A stretch of 55,902 bases of DNA from contig JAFQEG010000028.1 of the NCBI GenBank assembly GCA_017399145.1, positions 1 through 55,902 of the forward strand. The letters run 5' to 3'. The translations under genes and the position numbers were made by a program. Every line of letters begins with the position of its first letter. Within the stretch, counting starts at the first letter, position 1. Of the stretch, positions 10,655 to 19,479 are shown piece by piece. The stretch comes from Clostridia bacterium. Lineage in GTDB: Bacteria > Bacillota > Clostridia > Oscillospirales > CAG-272. The notes under the pieces were generated by a model. It made no database searches. It was not told the DNA's origin and worked only from the letters and a program-made list of their open reading frames with translations.

Positions 10655-11031
10655 TGGTTACCACATCCCCCATAAAATTTTTTAAGGTCAACTGCGTATT
10701 CGCCGTTTTCATTTTTTAAATAGCCTGACATATTAAGTAGCTTGTCAGTAGTAGCATTAGGCTTCATTATGGACCTTGATAGACCACACCTATGCATAAA
10801 GCTCATTGTAGCCCTTAGCATAATAATCATAGCCTCAGAGTCGTCCATATTAGGCGCATAAGCAAGATTTTCTATGTAGCCTACGTCATTTATAAAGGTA
10901 AACTGACAAATGCCGATAAAATCGTCATCGTCAGCCCTATAACAAAAGCCCTCAATTAAATATTCAACAGAGCAGAGCTTGCAAAGCTCCTCTTGCTCAC
11001 TCTTAGATTGAATAGGTAATACAGTAAGCAT
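10651..11031 (-). CDS. GNAT-like N-acetyltransferase
   Basis: A 126-residue protein with the GNAT pattern in reduced form: FIGICQFTFINDVGYIENLAYAPNMDD (strands 3-4), then an alpha-helix SEAMIIMLRATMSFMHRCG and a C-terminal MSGYLKNENGEYAVDLKKF. The first strand-helix unit is short. Acceptor unknown. It is coupled to the zinc-ribbon gene by a 4-base overlap and follows rluB by nine bases. Confidence 0.6.
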   Translation of the reverse strand: MLTVLPIQSKSEQEELCKLCSVEYLIEGFCYRADDDDFIGICQFTFINDVGYIENLAYAPNMDDSEAMIIMLRATMSFMHRCGLSRSIMKPNATTDKLLNMSGYLKNENGEYAVDLKKFYGGCGNH

Positions 11032-11040
11032 AATAACTCC

Positions 11041-11769
11041 TTAAATAGTATCTCTTTTTCCGTATAAATAGTCAACCTCAGCCTGAGTTAGCTCACGCCA
11101 CTTGCCACGTTCAAGCTCACCAAGCTTTAGCTTGCCAATCGCAATTCGTGTAAGACGCATAATTGTAAGCCCACACTCGTCGCACATTTTTCTAATTTGT
11201 CTGTTTCTACCCTCATTCAATGTAAAAATAGTGTTAGTGCCACCATTTTTTTGAGAAACAATCCTGACCTTGACAGGCTTTAGCTTGTAGCCGTCAATTT
11301 CCATAGGAGAATTAAGGGTATGTAAAGCGTCGGGAGAAACATCTCCCTTTATAATAACGCTGTAAATTTTAGGCATATCACCCTTAGGATGAGTTAATCG
11401 ATTAGTCAACTCACCATCGTTAGTTAAAAGTAAAAGTCCCTCGGAATACATATCAAGCCTACCAACAGGATAAACTCTTTCGCCCACCTCGGAAACTAAG
11501 GATAAAACGGTTTCGCGACCCTTTTCGTCAGAGGTGGTAGTAACATAGCCCAAGGGCTTATTAAGCATAATATATCTTTTTTTCTCAATAATAGGCTTAA
11601 TTACCTTCCCATTAAAGGTTACTACATCATTTTCAGGGTCAACCTTGTCGCCAAGCTGTGCAATAGCACCATTAATCTTAACATTGCCAGCTAAAATAAC
11701 CTTTTCACTTGCACGTCTTGACATTATTTTATTATCAGTAAAAAACTTTTGAAGTCTAATTTTTTCCAT
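11041..11769 (-). CDS. rluB: Pseudouridine synthase, RsuA/RluB family
   Basis: An S4 RNA-binding domain (about residues 1-60, MEKIRLQKFF...SRRASEKVILAGNVKING) is followed by the RsuA/RluB catalytic domain with the nucleophile in GRLDMYSEGLLLLTNDGEL. RluB-type enzymes modify helix 89 of 23S rRNA. NEGRNRQIRKMCDECG is the family C-terminal signature. I place the start at the ATG at 11769, four bases after the dacF stop; an in-frame TTG at 11793 has no ribosome binding site. The gene order scpA-scpB-...-dacF-rluB is common in Clostridia. Confidence 0.9.
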   Translation of the reverse strand: MEKIRLQKFFTDNKIMSRRASEKVILAGNVKINGAIAQLGDKVDPENDVVTFNGKVIKPIIEKKRYIMLNKPLGYVTTTSDEKGRETVLSLVSEVGERVYPVGRLDMYSEGLLLLTNDGELTNRLTHPKGDMPKIYSVIIKGDVSPDALHTLNSPMEIDGYKLKPVKVRIVSQKNGGTNTIFTLNEGRNRQIRKMCDECGLTIMRLTRIAIGKLKLGELERGKWRELTQAEVDYLYGKRDTI

Positions 11770-11773
11770 TATT

Positions 11774-12892
11774 TCAACCGAATATTCTTTCAAAAATAGA
11801 TTTTTTATATCTTATATCCTTAACAGTATTTAGTGCATAAAGAGGTAAGGTGCCAATTTCCTCATTATCATTATAAAACACGACTCTACCAACATAATCA
11901 CCTTGATTGACTGGTGCACATAAAAGCCTGTTTACCTCAAGTCTAGCAGAAATATTGATATTTTCCTTGGGCAATACAACAGATAGCTTGTGATGATTTG
12001 TTACTAGGGCAACAGGACTTTTGCCATTGATTACATCAAGCTCTAAAATGTAATCACCACTATCGGCAAGGTCAATACATTCGTACCTAGAAAGTCCGTA
12101 TTCAAGCATGCTTTTGTGGTCTTGCCAATCGTTAGGCGCATTAAGAGTTACACAAATCATACTAACCCCGTCAACCTCGGCAGAGGAAACAAGACAGCGA
12201 CCACATTTTTTAGTAAAGCCTGTTTTAATACCATTTGCACCATCGAAGGAGCGAAGTAGCTTATTGTGGTTTACTAAAAGGCGAGTACCCTCACCATTAT
12301 TTAGTGGAATAGTAGTCTTATAGGTGCTAACAATTTCCCTAAATACAGGATTTTCCATAGCATAAGAGGCAATAACACCAAGCTCGTATGCAGTAGTGTA
12401 GTGCTCGTCGTCATCAAGTCCATGAGGATTTGTAAAATGCGTAGATTTTAGCCCTAATTCATTTGCTTTTTCATTCATTAAATAAACAAAATCCCCTAAG
12501 CTACCACAGGTAGCATAGGCAAGGGCGACGGCAGAATCATTTGCACTTTCAAGCATAAGTGCATATAAAAGCTCTTTACAGGTAAGAATCTCACCCTCTT
12601 TTAAATATATGCTTGATCCCTCAATGTTAGTTGCTTCAATAGGTATAGTAAATTTGTCCTCAAGAGAGCAATTTTCAATCGCTACTATGGCAGTCATTAT
12701 TTTTGTTGTACTAGCCATAGGTAGGACTAAATCCTTATTCTTTTCAAAAACGACTGAGCCGCTATCAGCCTCAATTAAAACTGCACCCTTTGCCGAAATA
12801 TCCCCAATGTCCAAAGCCTTAGCAAATAGGCAAGGACAGAGAAAAAGTGATAGAAAAACGCAAAAAAGTGCAAAGCAAAGCTTTTTGTACAT
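11774..12892 (-). CDS. dacF: D-alanyl-D-alanine carboxypeptidase, DacF type (S11)
   Basis: A secreted penicillin-binding protein that trims the terminal D-Ala of peptidoglycan stems. A signal peptide (MYKKLCFALFCVFLSLF...) is followed by the serine active-site motifs STTK (SxxK), SAND (SxN) and KTG (in GIKTGFTKKCG). The C-terminal ~100 residues match the PBP5-like beta domain. The start is set at 12892 because AAGGAG lies just upstream; a longer reading to 12925 lacks a site. In Bacillus dacF acts in the forespore. It follows gerW. Confidence 0.92.
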   Translation of the reverse strand: MYKKLCFALFCVFLSLFLCPCLFAKALDIGDISAKGAVLIEADSGSVVFEKNKDLVLPMASTTKIMTAIVAIENCSLEDKFTIPIEATNIEGSSIYLKEGEILTCKELLYALMLESANDSAVALAYATCGSLGDFVYLMNEKANELGLKSTHFTNPHGLDDDEHYTTAYELGVIASYAMENPVFREIVSTYKTTIPLNNGEGTRLLVNHNKLLRSFDGANGIKTGFTKKCGRCLVSSAEVDGVSMICVTLNAPNDWQDHKSMLEYGLSRYECIDLADSGDYILELDVINGKSPVALVTNHHKLSVVLPKENINISARLEVNRLLCAPVNQGDYVGRVVFYNDNEEIGTLPLYALNTVKDIRYKKSIFERIFG

Positions 12893-12950
12893 AAAAATAC
12901 TCCTTTTTAAAAATATTATGCACAAAAAGCAAGCTTATATAAATGGCTAA

Positions 12951-13370
12951 TTATTCGCCTTCTGCCTCTTTTTTCTTGTCATTTTTTGAAAACAACTGCT
13001 TAAATCTTTCAATAAGCTCAGGAGAATTTTCAATAAAGTCTAAAATGTAGGAAACAGTGTCCTTTGGCTGGTCCTTTTGGCTTAAATTCAAAAGGTCAAC
13101 CTTTCCTAGCTTATCAATTACAAGAAAGCCAACTGGTGAAACAGTAACACCAGTACCGCCACCACCACCGAAGTTTTTGTCAGTAGTAGCCTTTTTACCA
13201 AAATAGTCAACACCACCGGTTGCGAGACCTACAAATACCTTTGAAATAGGAATAATAATAGTACCGTTGTCAAGGTTGATAGGTGTACCTGTAACAGTGT
13301 TTGAATCTACCATTGTTTTAACATTTTCAAGGGCAGTTTTAATGATTTCGCTTTGCTTAGATTGTTCCAT
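12951..13370 (-). CDS. gerW: Spore germination protein GerW (YtfJ family)
   Basis: A 139-residue protein. It carries the YtfJ/GerW core: VTGTPINLDNGTIIIPISKVFVG, then a glycine-rich loop FGGGGGTGVTVSPVGFLVI, then LLNL. The family is needed for normal germination of spores in Bacillus. It overlaps the DUF2953 gene by 14 bases, the same pairing as ytfI-ytfJ in B. subtilis. Its presence supports a spore-forming host. Confidence 0.93.
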   Translation of the reverse strand: MEQSKQSEIIKTALENVKTMVDSNTVTGTPINLDNGTIIIPISKVFVGLATGGVDYFGKKATTDKNFGGGGGTGVTVSPVGFLVIDKLGKVDLLNLSQKDQPKDTVSYILDFIENSPELIERFKQLFSKNDKKKEAEGE

Positions 13371-14001
13371 CTTCTAAATCCTCCTCGTTAAGCTTAATTT
13401 TATAAATGAGCTTAATAATTTTTTTAAGTATAGTAAGCAAGGGAAGTACACGGCAGTAAAGCACCACCTTTCCCTCAAATAGCGATTCCTCGGAAAGAAA
13501 ATTTGCTTGTACGTTTATGTCCGAGAAACGTGATATATCAACGTTGGAAATCTCTTCAAGTAAAGAGATTAGACAAGCAACAGCGCTACAAACACCAGAA
13601 TAAGCAAGGGCAGTTGTTGCTGCATTGTCGGTGCCAACTAAAATATTTAGCTTTGCAAATTTAAAGTGTAGCTTACCTAAGGCACACTCTAAAATATCGA
13701 AAATAATACTTCTAAATTTAATCAGCTTAGATAGGACAGAGGGAGGTTTTTTCTTTTTTTCCTCTTTTTTCTCTTCCTTTTTTACATCGTTGCTAGTAGG
13801 TGCTTTTTTTGAATCTGTTTTCTTTTTAGATTTTTTCTTCTTTTTCTTTTCCTCATCCTTAAAAAGAGGAAACTTAAAGCAAAGCACCTGTATATGGGCA
13901 GAGAATTCGCCCTCATAAGCCAATACAAGCTTGACCTTCAAGGCAAGAATAATAGCAACAAGAAGGACTAAGCCAATTATTACATATACAAAAGGTGGCA
14001 T
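13357..14001 (-). CDS. DUF2953 membrane protein (YtfI type)
   Basis: 214 residues: one N-terminal membrane helix (about 5-23), a highly charged lysine/glutamate-rich low-complexity linker (about 50-87), and a C-terminal domain typical of DUF2953. Function is unknown; conserved next to gerW in spore formers. The ribosome binding site AGGAGG overlaps the region after scpB. Overlap with gerW implies coupling. Confidence 0.85.
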   Translation of the reverse strand: MPPFVYVIIGLVLLVAIILALKVKLVLAYEGEFSAHIQVLCFKFPLFKDEEKKKKKKSKKKTDSKKAPTSNDVKKEEKKEEKKKKPPSVLSKLIKFRSIIFDILECALGKLHFKFAKLNILVGTDNAATTALAYSGVCSAVACLISLLEEISNVDISRFSDINVQANFLSEESLFEGKVVLYCRVLPLLTILKKIIKLIYKIKLNEEDLEDGTI

Positions 14002-14020
14002 TTTGTCCTCCTTAATCTAA

Positions 14021-14743
14021 TTATTCCTCGTCGCCCTCGTCGTCTGGTGTGTCGTCTTGGTCACCCTCGATAGCCTCGCCATTGTCAGGCTTGTCGTCAG
14101 CGACCTCGTTTCCAACAACGTTAGCCTCGTCCTCGGGATTTTCACCATCCTCAGGCATATCAATTTCCATAGGAATAACAATGCCCTCAGGCTGAGAAAC
14201 AGGCAATTCAACATAAGGCAATTGCTCAAGAGTTTCAATACCGAAAACACGCATAAACTTGGAGGTTACTCTATAAATATGAGGTCTACCAGGCGCATCG
14301 AGTCGTCCATAAGGCTCGATTAATTCCTTTTCGCAAAGAGAAGCTACTATGTATGCACTATCAACCTTTCTTACAGCATCAATATAGGCTCTTGTTACAG
14401 GGCGAATATTTGTGTTGTAAGCGATTATAGCCAAAACCTCAAGAGATGAGTTTGATAGGTTTCCACCCTTTTTAAGACCAAGCGCTTCCTTTATGTAGGG
14501 TAAATATCTTTCCTTAGTGCAAAGCTGACATCTGTCATCAAAGCACAAAAGCATAATACCCTTTTTGTCATCCTCATTATATTTTTCGCTAAATTCCTTA
14601 ACCTTCTTTTTAACCTTGTTTTCAGTCAAGGATAGCACCTCAGCAAGCTTAGAATAGAGCATAGGGTGACCTGCAGCGAAGAGGATAGCCTCAATAGCAC
14701 TTTCAATATATTTACTATCAAGCTTTTCAAGATTATTGTCCAT
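14021..14743 (-). CDS. scpB: Segregation and condensation protein ScpB
   Basis: The winged-helix kleisin-associated subunit of the SMC-ScpAB condensin. SAIEAILFAAGHPML at the N-terminus and VLAIIAYNTNIRPVTRAYIDAVRKVDS in the second wing are characteristic, as is the GRPHIYRVTSKFM segment. The C-terminal ~65 residues are an acidic Asp/Glu-rich tail. The start ATG at 14743 has GGAG nine bases upstream; an in-frame TTG at 14767 would place that site inside the gene. It lies 45 bases after scpA. Confidence 0.95.
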   Translation of the reverse strand: MDNNLEKLDSKYIESAIEAILFAAGHPMLYSKLAEVLSLTENKVKKKVKEFSEKYNEDDKKGIMLLCFDDRCQLCTKERYLPYIKEALGLKKGGNLSNSSLEVLAIIAYNTNIRPVTRAYIDAVRKVDSAYIVASLCEKELIEPYGRLDAPGRPHIYRVTSKFMRVFGIETLEQLPYVELPVSQPEGIVIPMEIDMPEDGENPEDEANVVGNEVADDKPDNGEAIEGDQDDTPDDEGDEE

Positions 14744-14788
14744 TATTTTACACTCCGTATTCAACAATAGTTAGTCAATTTAATAAAA

Positions 14789-15565
14789 TTACTGATTTTC
14801 CTCACTAACCTTAATTTTGCCAGTGTACATATCAATATAAACGCCATTACAAAGGGTAATAACACCCTCTTCGTCAATGAATTCAGTCTCTCGAATGGTA
14901 ATTCTACCAGCCTTGAGCATTTCTAAAAGTGCCATAAAGGTAGCAACAGCCTCATGCTTAGTATAAATACCAAGGAAGCAACGTGTAACCTCTACACTAC
15001 CACCATTCATAATAAGAGTCCTCAAAATAGAGAATACCTTTTCACCAACGGAAACAGTACGAGTACTAATAAGAGGCTTAATGTTTGCAGAGGCCTCCTC
15101 GTCAGAGGCTTCAATATTACTCATAACCCTTAAAAGTGCAGCACTAAGTAATCCAACCTCATGGTCGGTAACAAAGGACCTATCGGGAGAAATCTCGTCT
15201 GTGTCCTTTTCAAGTCTGCCCTTAAAGACAGAATATAGCTTACCAAGCTCACCAGATACCTGCTTAGTAACCTGATGCTCAAGCAATATACGTTGTAATT
15301 CAATCAAGTCCTCGTCAGGTGGTGCTGATGGTGGACGTGGTAGTAGCATCCTACTTTTTAAAAGCATAAGATGGGATGCCATAACTAAAAAGTCAGAGGA
15401 TAAGTCTATATCCATAGATTCCATAGATGCAATATACTCAAGGTATTGGTCGCAAATTATAGAAATCTTAATATCAAGAATATCCATCTTATTTTTAGAA
15501 ATAAGACTCAACAAAAGGTCCAAAGGACCCTCGAAGGTTTCTATTTTATAAATAATTGGTTCCAT
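14789..15565 (-). CDS. scpA: Segregation and condensation protein ScpA (kleisin)
   Basis: A 258-residue kleisin that bridges the SMC heads. FEGPLDLLLSLISKNKMDILDI at the N-terminus and MASHLMLLKSRMLLP are the family hallmarks; the C-terminal winged helix ends near VITLCNGVYIDMY. AGGAG lies five bases before the ATG and overlaps the end of the upstream M50 gene. Confidence 0.96.
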   Translation of the reverse strand: MEPIIYKIETFEGPLDLLLSLISKNKMDILDIKISIICDQYLEYIASMESMDIDLSSDFLVMASHLMLLKSRMLLPRPPSAPPDEDLIELQRILLEHQVTKQVSGELGKLYSVFKGRLEKDTDEISPDRSFVTDHEVGLLSAALLRVMSNIEASDEEASANIKPLISTRTVSVGEKVFSILRTLIMNGGSVEVTRCFLGIYTKHEAVATFMALLEMLKAGRITIRETEFIDEEGVITLCNGVYIDMYTGKIKVSEENQ

Positions 15566-15573
15566 TTAAGCTC

Positions 15574-16254
15574 CTAGAAGAAAATTAAAGTAAAGGGCAT
15601 AACAAATATGTCAAATATCCAATTAACCGCAACTGATAAAAAATACGTTATATAACCACCTAAAATTCTGGTATCAAGCAAAAGAATAACAAAAAATGCA
15701 AGAGAAATATAATGCTGATACTTGCGAATTACAGCAAGGGCTGACTCCGGCAGGAATGAGAATAGAATATTCGACCCGTCAAGTGGTGGTATAGGTAGTA
15801 GATTAAATATTGCAAGTGAAATGTTTAGGAAAACAAAATAATAGCTAAAGTTTACCCAAATTAAGCAAATAATGTGTAAAAAACCCTCATCAGGTGCAAA
15901 ATTGCCAACGTAAACTGATAAAACGTAGAAGAAAGCACCAACAAAGGCAAGAATTAGGTTAGATAATGGTCCTGCAAAAGAGGTGAGTGCCATATAAAGA
16001 CGAGGTCTTTTGAAATACCTTGTATTTACAGGCACAGGCTTAGCCCAACCATATCTAAAAAGTAAAAGACAAATAGCACCGATGGGGTCAAGATGCTTTA
16101 AGGGATTAAGCGTAAGACGACCTGCATATTTTGCAGTTGGGTCCCCAAGCCAATAAGCGCAAAGACCGTGACATAGCTCATGCACAGTCAGTGCAATAAG
16201 CACAACAGGTGCTGAAATAGCTAATTCAAAAAGGAAATCAAGCAACCAATCCAT
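15574..16254 (-). CDS. Site-2 protease family protein (M50, YwhC type)
   Basis: A 226-residue membrane zinc protease. The catalytic HELCH (HExxH) lies in the first long hydrophobic segment, and the third ligand is in PPLDGSNILF. About five membrane spans are visible. It has no PDZ domain, so it belongs to the small YwhC-like group rather than RseP. Substrate unknown. It is commonly adjacent to scpA-scpB in Firmicutes. Confidence 0.9.
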   Translation of the reverse strand: MDWLLDFLFELAISAPVVLIALTVHELCHGLCAYWLGDPTAKYAGRLTLNPLKHLDPIGAICLLLFRYGWAKPVPVNTRYFKRPRLYMALTSFAGPLSNLILAFVGAFFYVLSVYVGNFAPDEGFLHIICLIWVNFSYYFVFLNISLAIFNLLPIPPLDGSNILFSFLPESALAVIRKYQHYISLAFFVILLLDTRILGGYITYFLSVAVNWIFDIFVMPFTLIFF

Positions 16255-16274
16255 GAAAGGTGTCCTTTCTTTAA

Positions 16275-16874
16275 TTACTCTGAATATTTAATAATCGAGT
16301 CCCACACGTCATTTTTTCCCTCCTTGCTTTCAGAGGAGAAGAGAATAATTTGAGTGCCTGGTAAAATTGCAGGGTGGGTAACAAGTGATTTAACCGATTT
16401 TTCTCTTTCGGTTTTGTTAAGCTTGTCAGTCTTTGTTGCAACAATGATATATGGAATTTCAGCCTCATTTAAGAATGAAACCATATCAACGTCGTCCTTA
16501 GTCAATCCTATGCGTGAATCAACAAGCTGTACAACAAGCCTTAATAGGTCAATGTTAGGGTTGTTAGTAAAATAACCATCAACAAGCATAGACCACTTCT
16601 TTTTTTCATCATAGGTACGCTTAGCATAGCCGTAGCCAGGTAAATCAACTAGGAAAAGCTTGCTATCAACATCATAAAAGTTGATAGTAATAGTCTTACC
16701 AGGGGAAGCACTAACTCTTGCCATAGACTTTCTGTTAAGAAGAGTATTGATAAGAGAGCTTTTACCTACGTTTGACCTTCCAGAAAACGCAATCTGTGGT
16801 AAAGCAGAGCGAACAAACTGAGAGGGATGACCGGCACTAATCTTAAGCGAAACATTATTAACATTTATTTTCAT
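16275..16874 (-). CDS. ysxC: Ribosome-biogenesis GTPase YsxC/EngB
   Basis: A 199-residue TRAFAC GTPase acting in late 50S subunit assembly. G1 GRSNVGKS (32-39), G3 DLPGYG (77-82), G4 TKTD (147-150) and a G5-like FSSES are all intact. It overlaps the end of lon by 17 bases, matching the conserved lon-ysxC pair of Firmicutes. Confidence 0.97.
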   Translation of the reverse strand: MKINVNNVSLKISAGHPSQFVRSALPQIAFSGRSNVGKSSLINTLLNRKSMARVSASPGKTITINFYDVDSKLFLVDLPGYGYAKRTYDEKKKWSMLVDGYFTNNPNIDLLRLVVQLVDSRIGLTKDDVDMVSFLNEAEIPYIIVATKTDKLNKTEREKSVKSLVTHPAILPGTQIILFSSESKEGKNDVWDSIIKYSE

Positions 16875-19248
16875 TTTTAATCAGTCCTTTGACATTGTTT
16901 ATAATTGCGACAAAATCTTCATTCACTAGTGCAGCGTCAAGAACATCAAAAATATTACTACAAGGAACAAACTTAACGTTTTCTCTTACAACAGGATCAA
17001 TATCAGCTAAATCCTTTTCGTTTTTCTTAGGAATGATAATAGTTGTAACACCTGCTGCATATGCACTAAGAGTCTTTTCCTTAAGACCACCAATAGGCAA
17101 CACCTTACCGCGAAGAGTAATTTCGCCAGTCATGGAAACGTCACGTTTTACTCGGCGTCCTGTAAGGATACTTACAAGGGCAGTAGTAATAGTAACGCCT
17201 GCACTAGGTCCGTCCTTAGGCACAGCGCCCTCGGGCACGTGAATGTGAATATCGTTTTGTGAATAGAAATCAGGCGAAACACCAAGCTTTTCTGCGTTTT
17301 CACGAATAAAGCTTACGGCAATCTCACAGGATTCCTTCATAACCTCGCCAAGCTTACCAGTGAGCTGAAGCTTTCCATTACCCTTCATAACAGAGGCTTC
17401 AATCTTTAAAAGGTCACCGCCAACAGAGGTATAAGCCATACCGTTTACAACACCGATTTGATTTTCGTCGTCTATTTTTTCACTTTCATATTTATAAGTA
17501 CCAAGGTATTTGCTTATATTATTGGCACTTACAGTCACTGATTTTACACCGTTTTCAACAATTTCCTTAGAAGCCTTTCTGCAAAGTGACGCAATCTCTC
17601 TTTCTAGGTTACGCACACCCGCCTCGGCGGTATAGGAATCAATAATCATGAAAATAGCATCGTCAGTTATTTTCAACTGTCTTTTTGTAAGACCATGAAG
17701 CTTTAATTGCTTAGAAATTAAGTGGTTTTTAGCAATGTTAAGCTTTTCATTTCTAGTATAAGAATTAAGCTCAATAACTTCCATTCTATCAATCAATGGT
17801 GATGGAATAGAGTCAAGGGTATTTGCAGTTGCAATAAACATACAGCGAGACAAATCAACGTCAAGCTCAATAAAATGGTCTCTAAATGATTTGTTTTGCT
17901 CACTATCAAGGACCTCAAGCATAGCAGACGCAGGGTCGCCACGTGAGTCGGAGGTCATCTTATCAATTTCGTCAAGCACCATTAAAGGATTAGAGGTTTT
18001 GCACTCGCAAAGAGCATTGATAATTCGACCAGGCATAGCACCAATATAGGTTTTTCTATGGCCTCTAATATCAGCCTCATCTCTTATACCACCAAGAGAA
18101 ACACGTACGTATTTTCTCTTAAGGGCTTTAGCAATAGACGCGCAAAGAGAGGTCTTACCAACGCCGGGAGGGCCTACAAGACAAATAATTTGATTCTTAA
18201 CGTCGGGCTTTAGCTCCTTAACTGCAATAAATTCAAGGATTCTTTCCTTGACCCTTTCAAGTCCATAGTGGTCCCTGTCAAGAATGCGTCTTGCGTTTGC
18301 AACGCTAGTTTCATCGTTAGAGAATTTATTAAATGGCACCTCAAGACAGGTTTCAATGTATGTACGCAAAACTGCAGCCTCAGGTGAGCCAAAGGGCGCC
18401 TTATTAAATCTATTAAGCTCTTTAACTAGCTTTTCGGTAACATATTTAGGGAAGCCCTTCGCCATTATTTTCTCGTAAAGCTCCTCAGCCTCGCTTTGAG
18501 AATCGGTACCAAGCTCTGCTTGAATAACCTTAAGCTGTTCTCTTAGATAAAACTCCTTTTGGTTTTCTTCAATTTTTTTGTTAGTCTTTCTCTTGATTGC
18601 TGACTCAAGCTTTATTACCTTAGCCTCATTATCCAAAAGGGCAGAGGCAGCAATAGCACGATGGAAAGGATGATATTCCTTCAAAATGCTATATCTGTCT
18701 TCAACCTTAGTTAACACCAAGGCACCACACAAATCTGCAAGTGCACCTAGGTCGCTTGTTGAATCAATCATATTCAAAAGCTCATTAGATGGAGAAGAAA
18801 ACATAGAAACAGCAGTTCTGGCTTGGTCCTTTAGCGCTCTTAAAAATGCTTCCTTTTCCTCGTATGTAGAGTCCTTGTCCTCAATCATAGGCACAACAAC
18901 CTCACACATATAGTGCTTGTCTTGCTTCACTATCGATTTGTGCTCAGCACGTGCAATGCTTTCAATAGTTGCAATTGCCTTTTTTGGACCTTTTTTTGTA
19001 ATCTGCTTAACCCTAGCAACTGTACCTACTGAATAAAGGTTTTTGATATCTAGCTTTTCGGCAAATGGGTCGCTTTGAGTAACCACGTAAACCAAAAAGT
19101 CGTTGTTTTCTGCATATTCAATAGCACACTTGTTTTCAGGGGAAGAAATATCAACGGTTATAGGGAAATTAGGAAAGGCGAATACTAAGCCATTTAGTGT
19201 AACTAATGGAAGAGTACGCGTCTCAAAATATTCGTGTAAATTTGCCAT
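16858..19248 (-). CDS. lon: ATP-dependent protease Lon
   Basis: A 796-residue cytoplasmic AAA+ serine protease. The N-terminal LON domain covers about residues 10-200, then a coiled coil (about 205-245), the Walker A GPPGVGKT at 359-366, Walker B LDEID, and the protease domain with catalytic Ser682 (in KDGPSAG) and Lys723 (in GGLKEK). All key residues are present. It heads a run of 11 closely spaced genes. GAGGACAATA precedes the ATG. Confidence 0.98.
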   Translation of the reverse strand: MANLHEYFETRTLPLVTLNGLVFAFPNFPITVDISSPENKCAIEYAENNDFLVYVVTQSDPFAEKLDIKNLYSVGTVARVKQITKKGPKKAIATIESIARAEHKSIVKQDKHYMCEVVVPMIEDKDSTYEEKEAFLRALKDQARTAVSMFSSPSNELLNMIDSTSDLGALADLCGALVLTKVEDRYSILKEYHPFHRAIAASALLDNEAKVIKLESAIKRKTNKKIEENQKEFYLREQLKVIQAELGTDSQSEAEELYEKIMAKGFPKYVTEKLVKELNRFNKAPFGSPEAAVLRTYIETCLEVPFNKFSNDETSVANARRILDRDHYGLERVKERILEFIAVKELKPDVKNQIICLVGPPGVGKTSLCASIAKALKRKYVRVSLGGIRDEADIRGHRKTYIGAMPGRIINALCECKTSNPLMVLDEIDKMTSDSRGDPASAMLEVLDSEQNKSFRDHFIELDVDLSRCMFIATANTLDSIPSPLIDRMEVIELNSYTRNEKLNIAKNHLISKQLKLHGLTKRQLKITDDAIFMIIDSYTAEAGVRNLEREIASLCRKASKEIVENGVKSVTVSANNISKYLGTYKYESEKIDDENQIGVVNGMAYTSVGGDLLKIEASVMKGNGKLQLTGKLGEVMKESCEIAVSFIRENAEKLGVSPDFYSQNDIHIHVPEGAVPKDGPSAGVTITTALVSILTGRRVKRDVSMTGEITLRGKVLPIGGLKEKTLSAYAAGVTTIIIPKKNEKDLADIDPVVRENVKFVPCSNIFDVLDAALVNEDFVAIINNVKGLIKNENKC

Positions 19249-19347
19249 TATTGTCCTCGCAAAAAATATTAATATTGAGGCAAAAAGCCTCTTAGAAAAT
19301 GTTTAATTTATGGAATAGGTGCACAAGGCACTACTAAACTAGATTAC

Positions 19348-19376
19348 AGTATAACACAAATTGAAAGGGATTTCCA
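19348..19376 (-). promoter_or_regulatory. Promoter of lon and the downstream run
   Basis: On the minus strand: TGGAAA (19371-19376), 17 bases, TATACT (19348-19353) with an extended TG just before it. The leader is about 95 bases and contains a small hairpin (GAGGC-TTTTT-GCCTC, about 19275-19291). Confidence 0.55.
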
Positions 19377-19415
19377 CATTTATTTAAAAAAAGTTATAAA
19401 TAATTAATAAAATAT

Positions 19416-19444
19416 TTGACTTGGGAGTGGATTTGTAGTAAAAT
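19416..19444 (+). promoter_or_regulatory. Promoter of rqcH
   Basis: TTGACT (19416-19421), a 17-base spacer and TAAAAT (19439-19444). The predicted transcript begins at about 19451, which rules out the in-frame ATG at 19447 and supports the start at 19480. Confidence 0.7.
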
Positions 19445-19479
19445 GAATGAAAGTAGTATTAAGAAGGGAGAAAATACAA

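Noticed and set aside
13625-13918. Phe/Ser-rich plus-strand frame opposite the DUF2953 gene
   Set aside because: It is the antisense of the lysine/glutamate-rich linker; no ribosome binding site or promoter.
19447-19479. Longer start for rqcH at the ATG at 19447
   Set aside because: The predicted transcription start lies after this ATG, the family begins at MALDAGML, and GGGAG fits the ATG at 19480.
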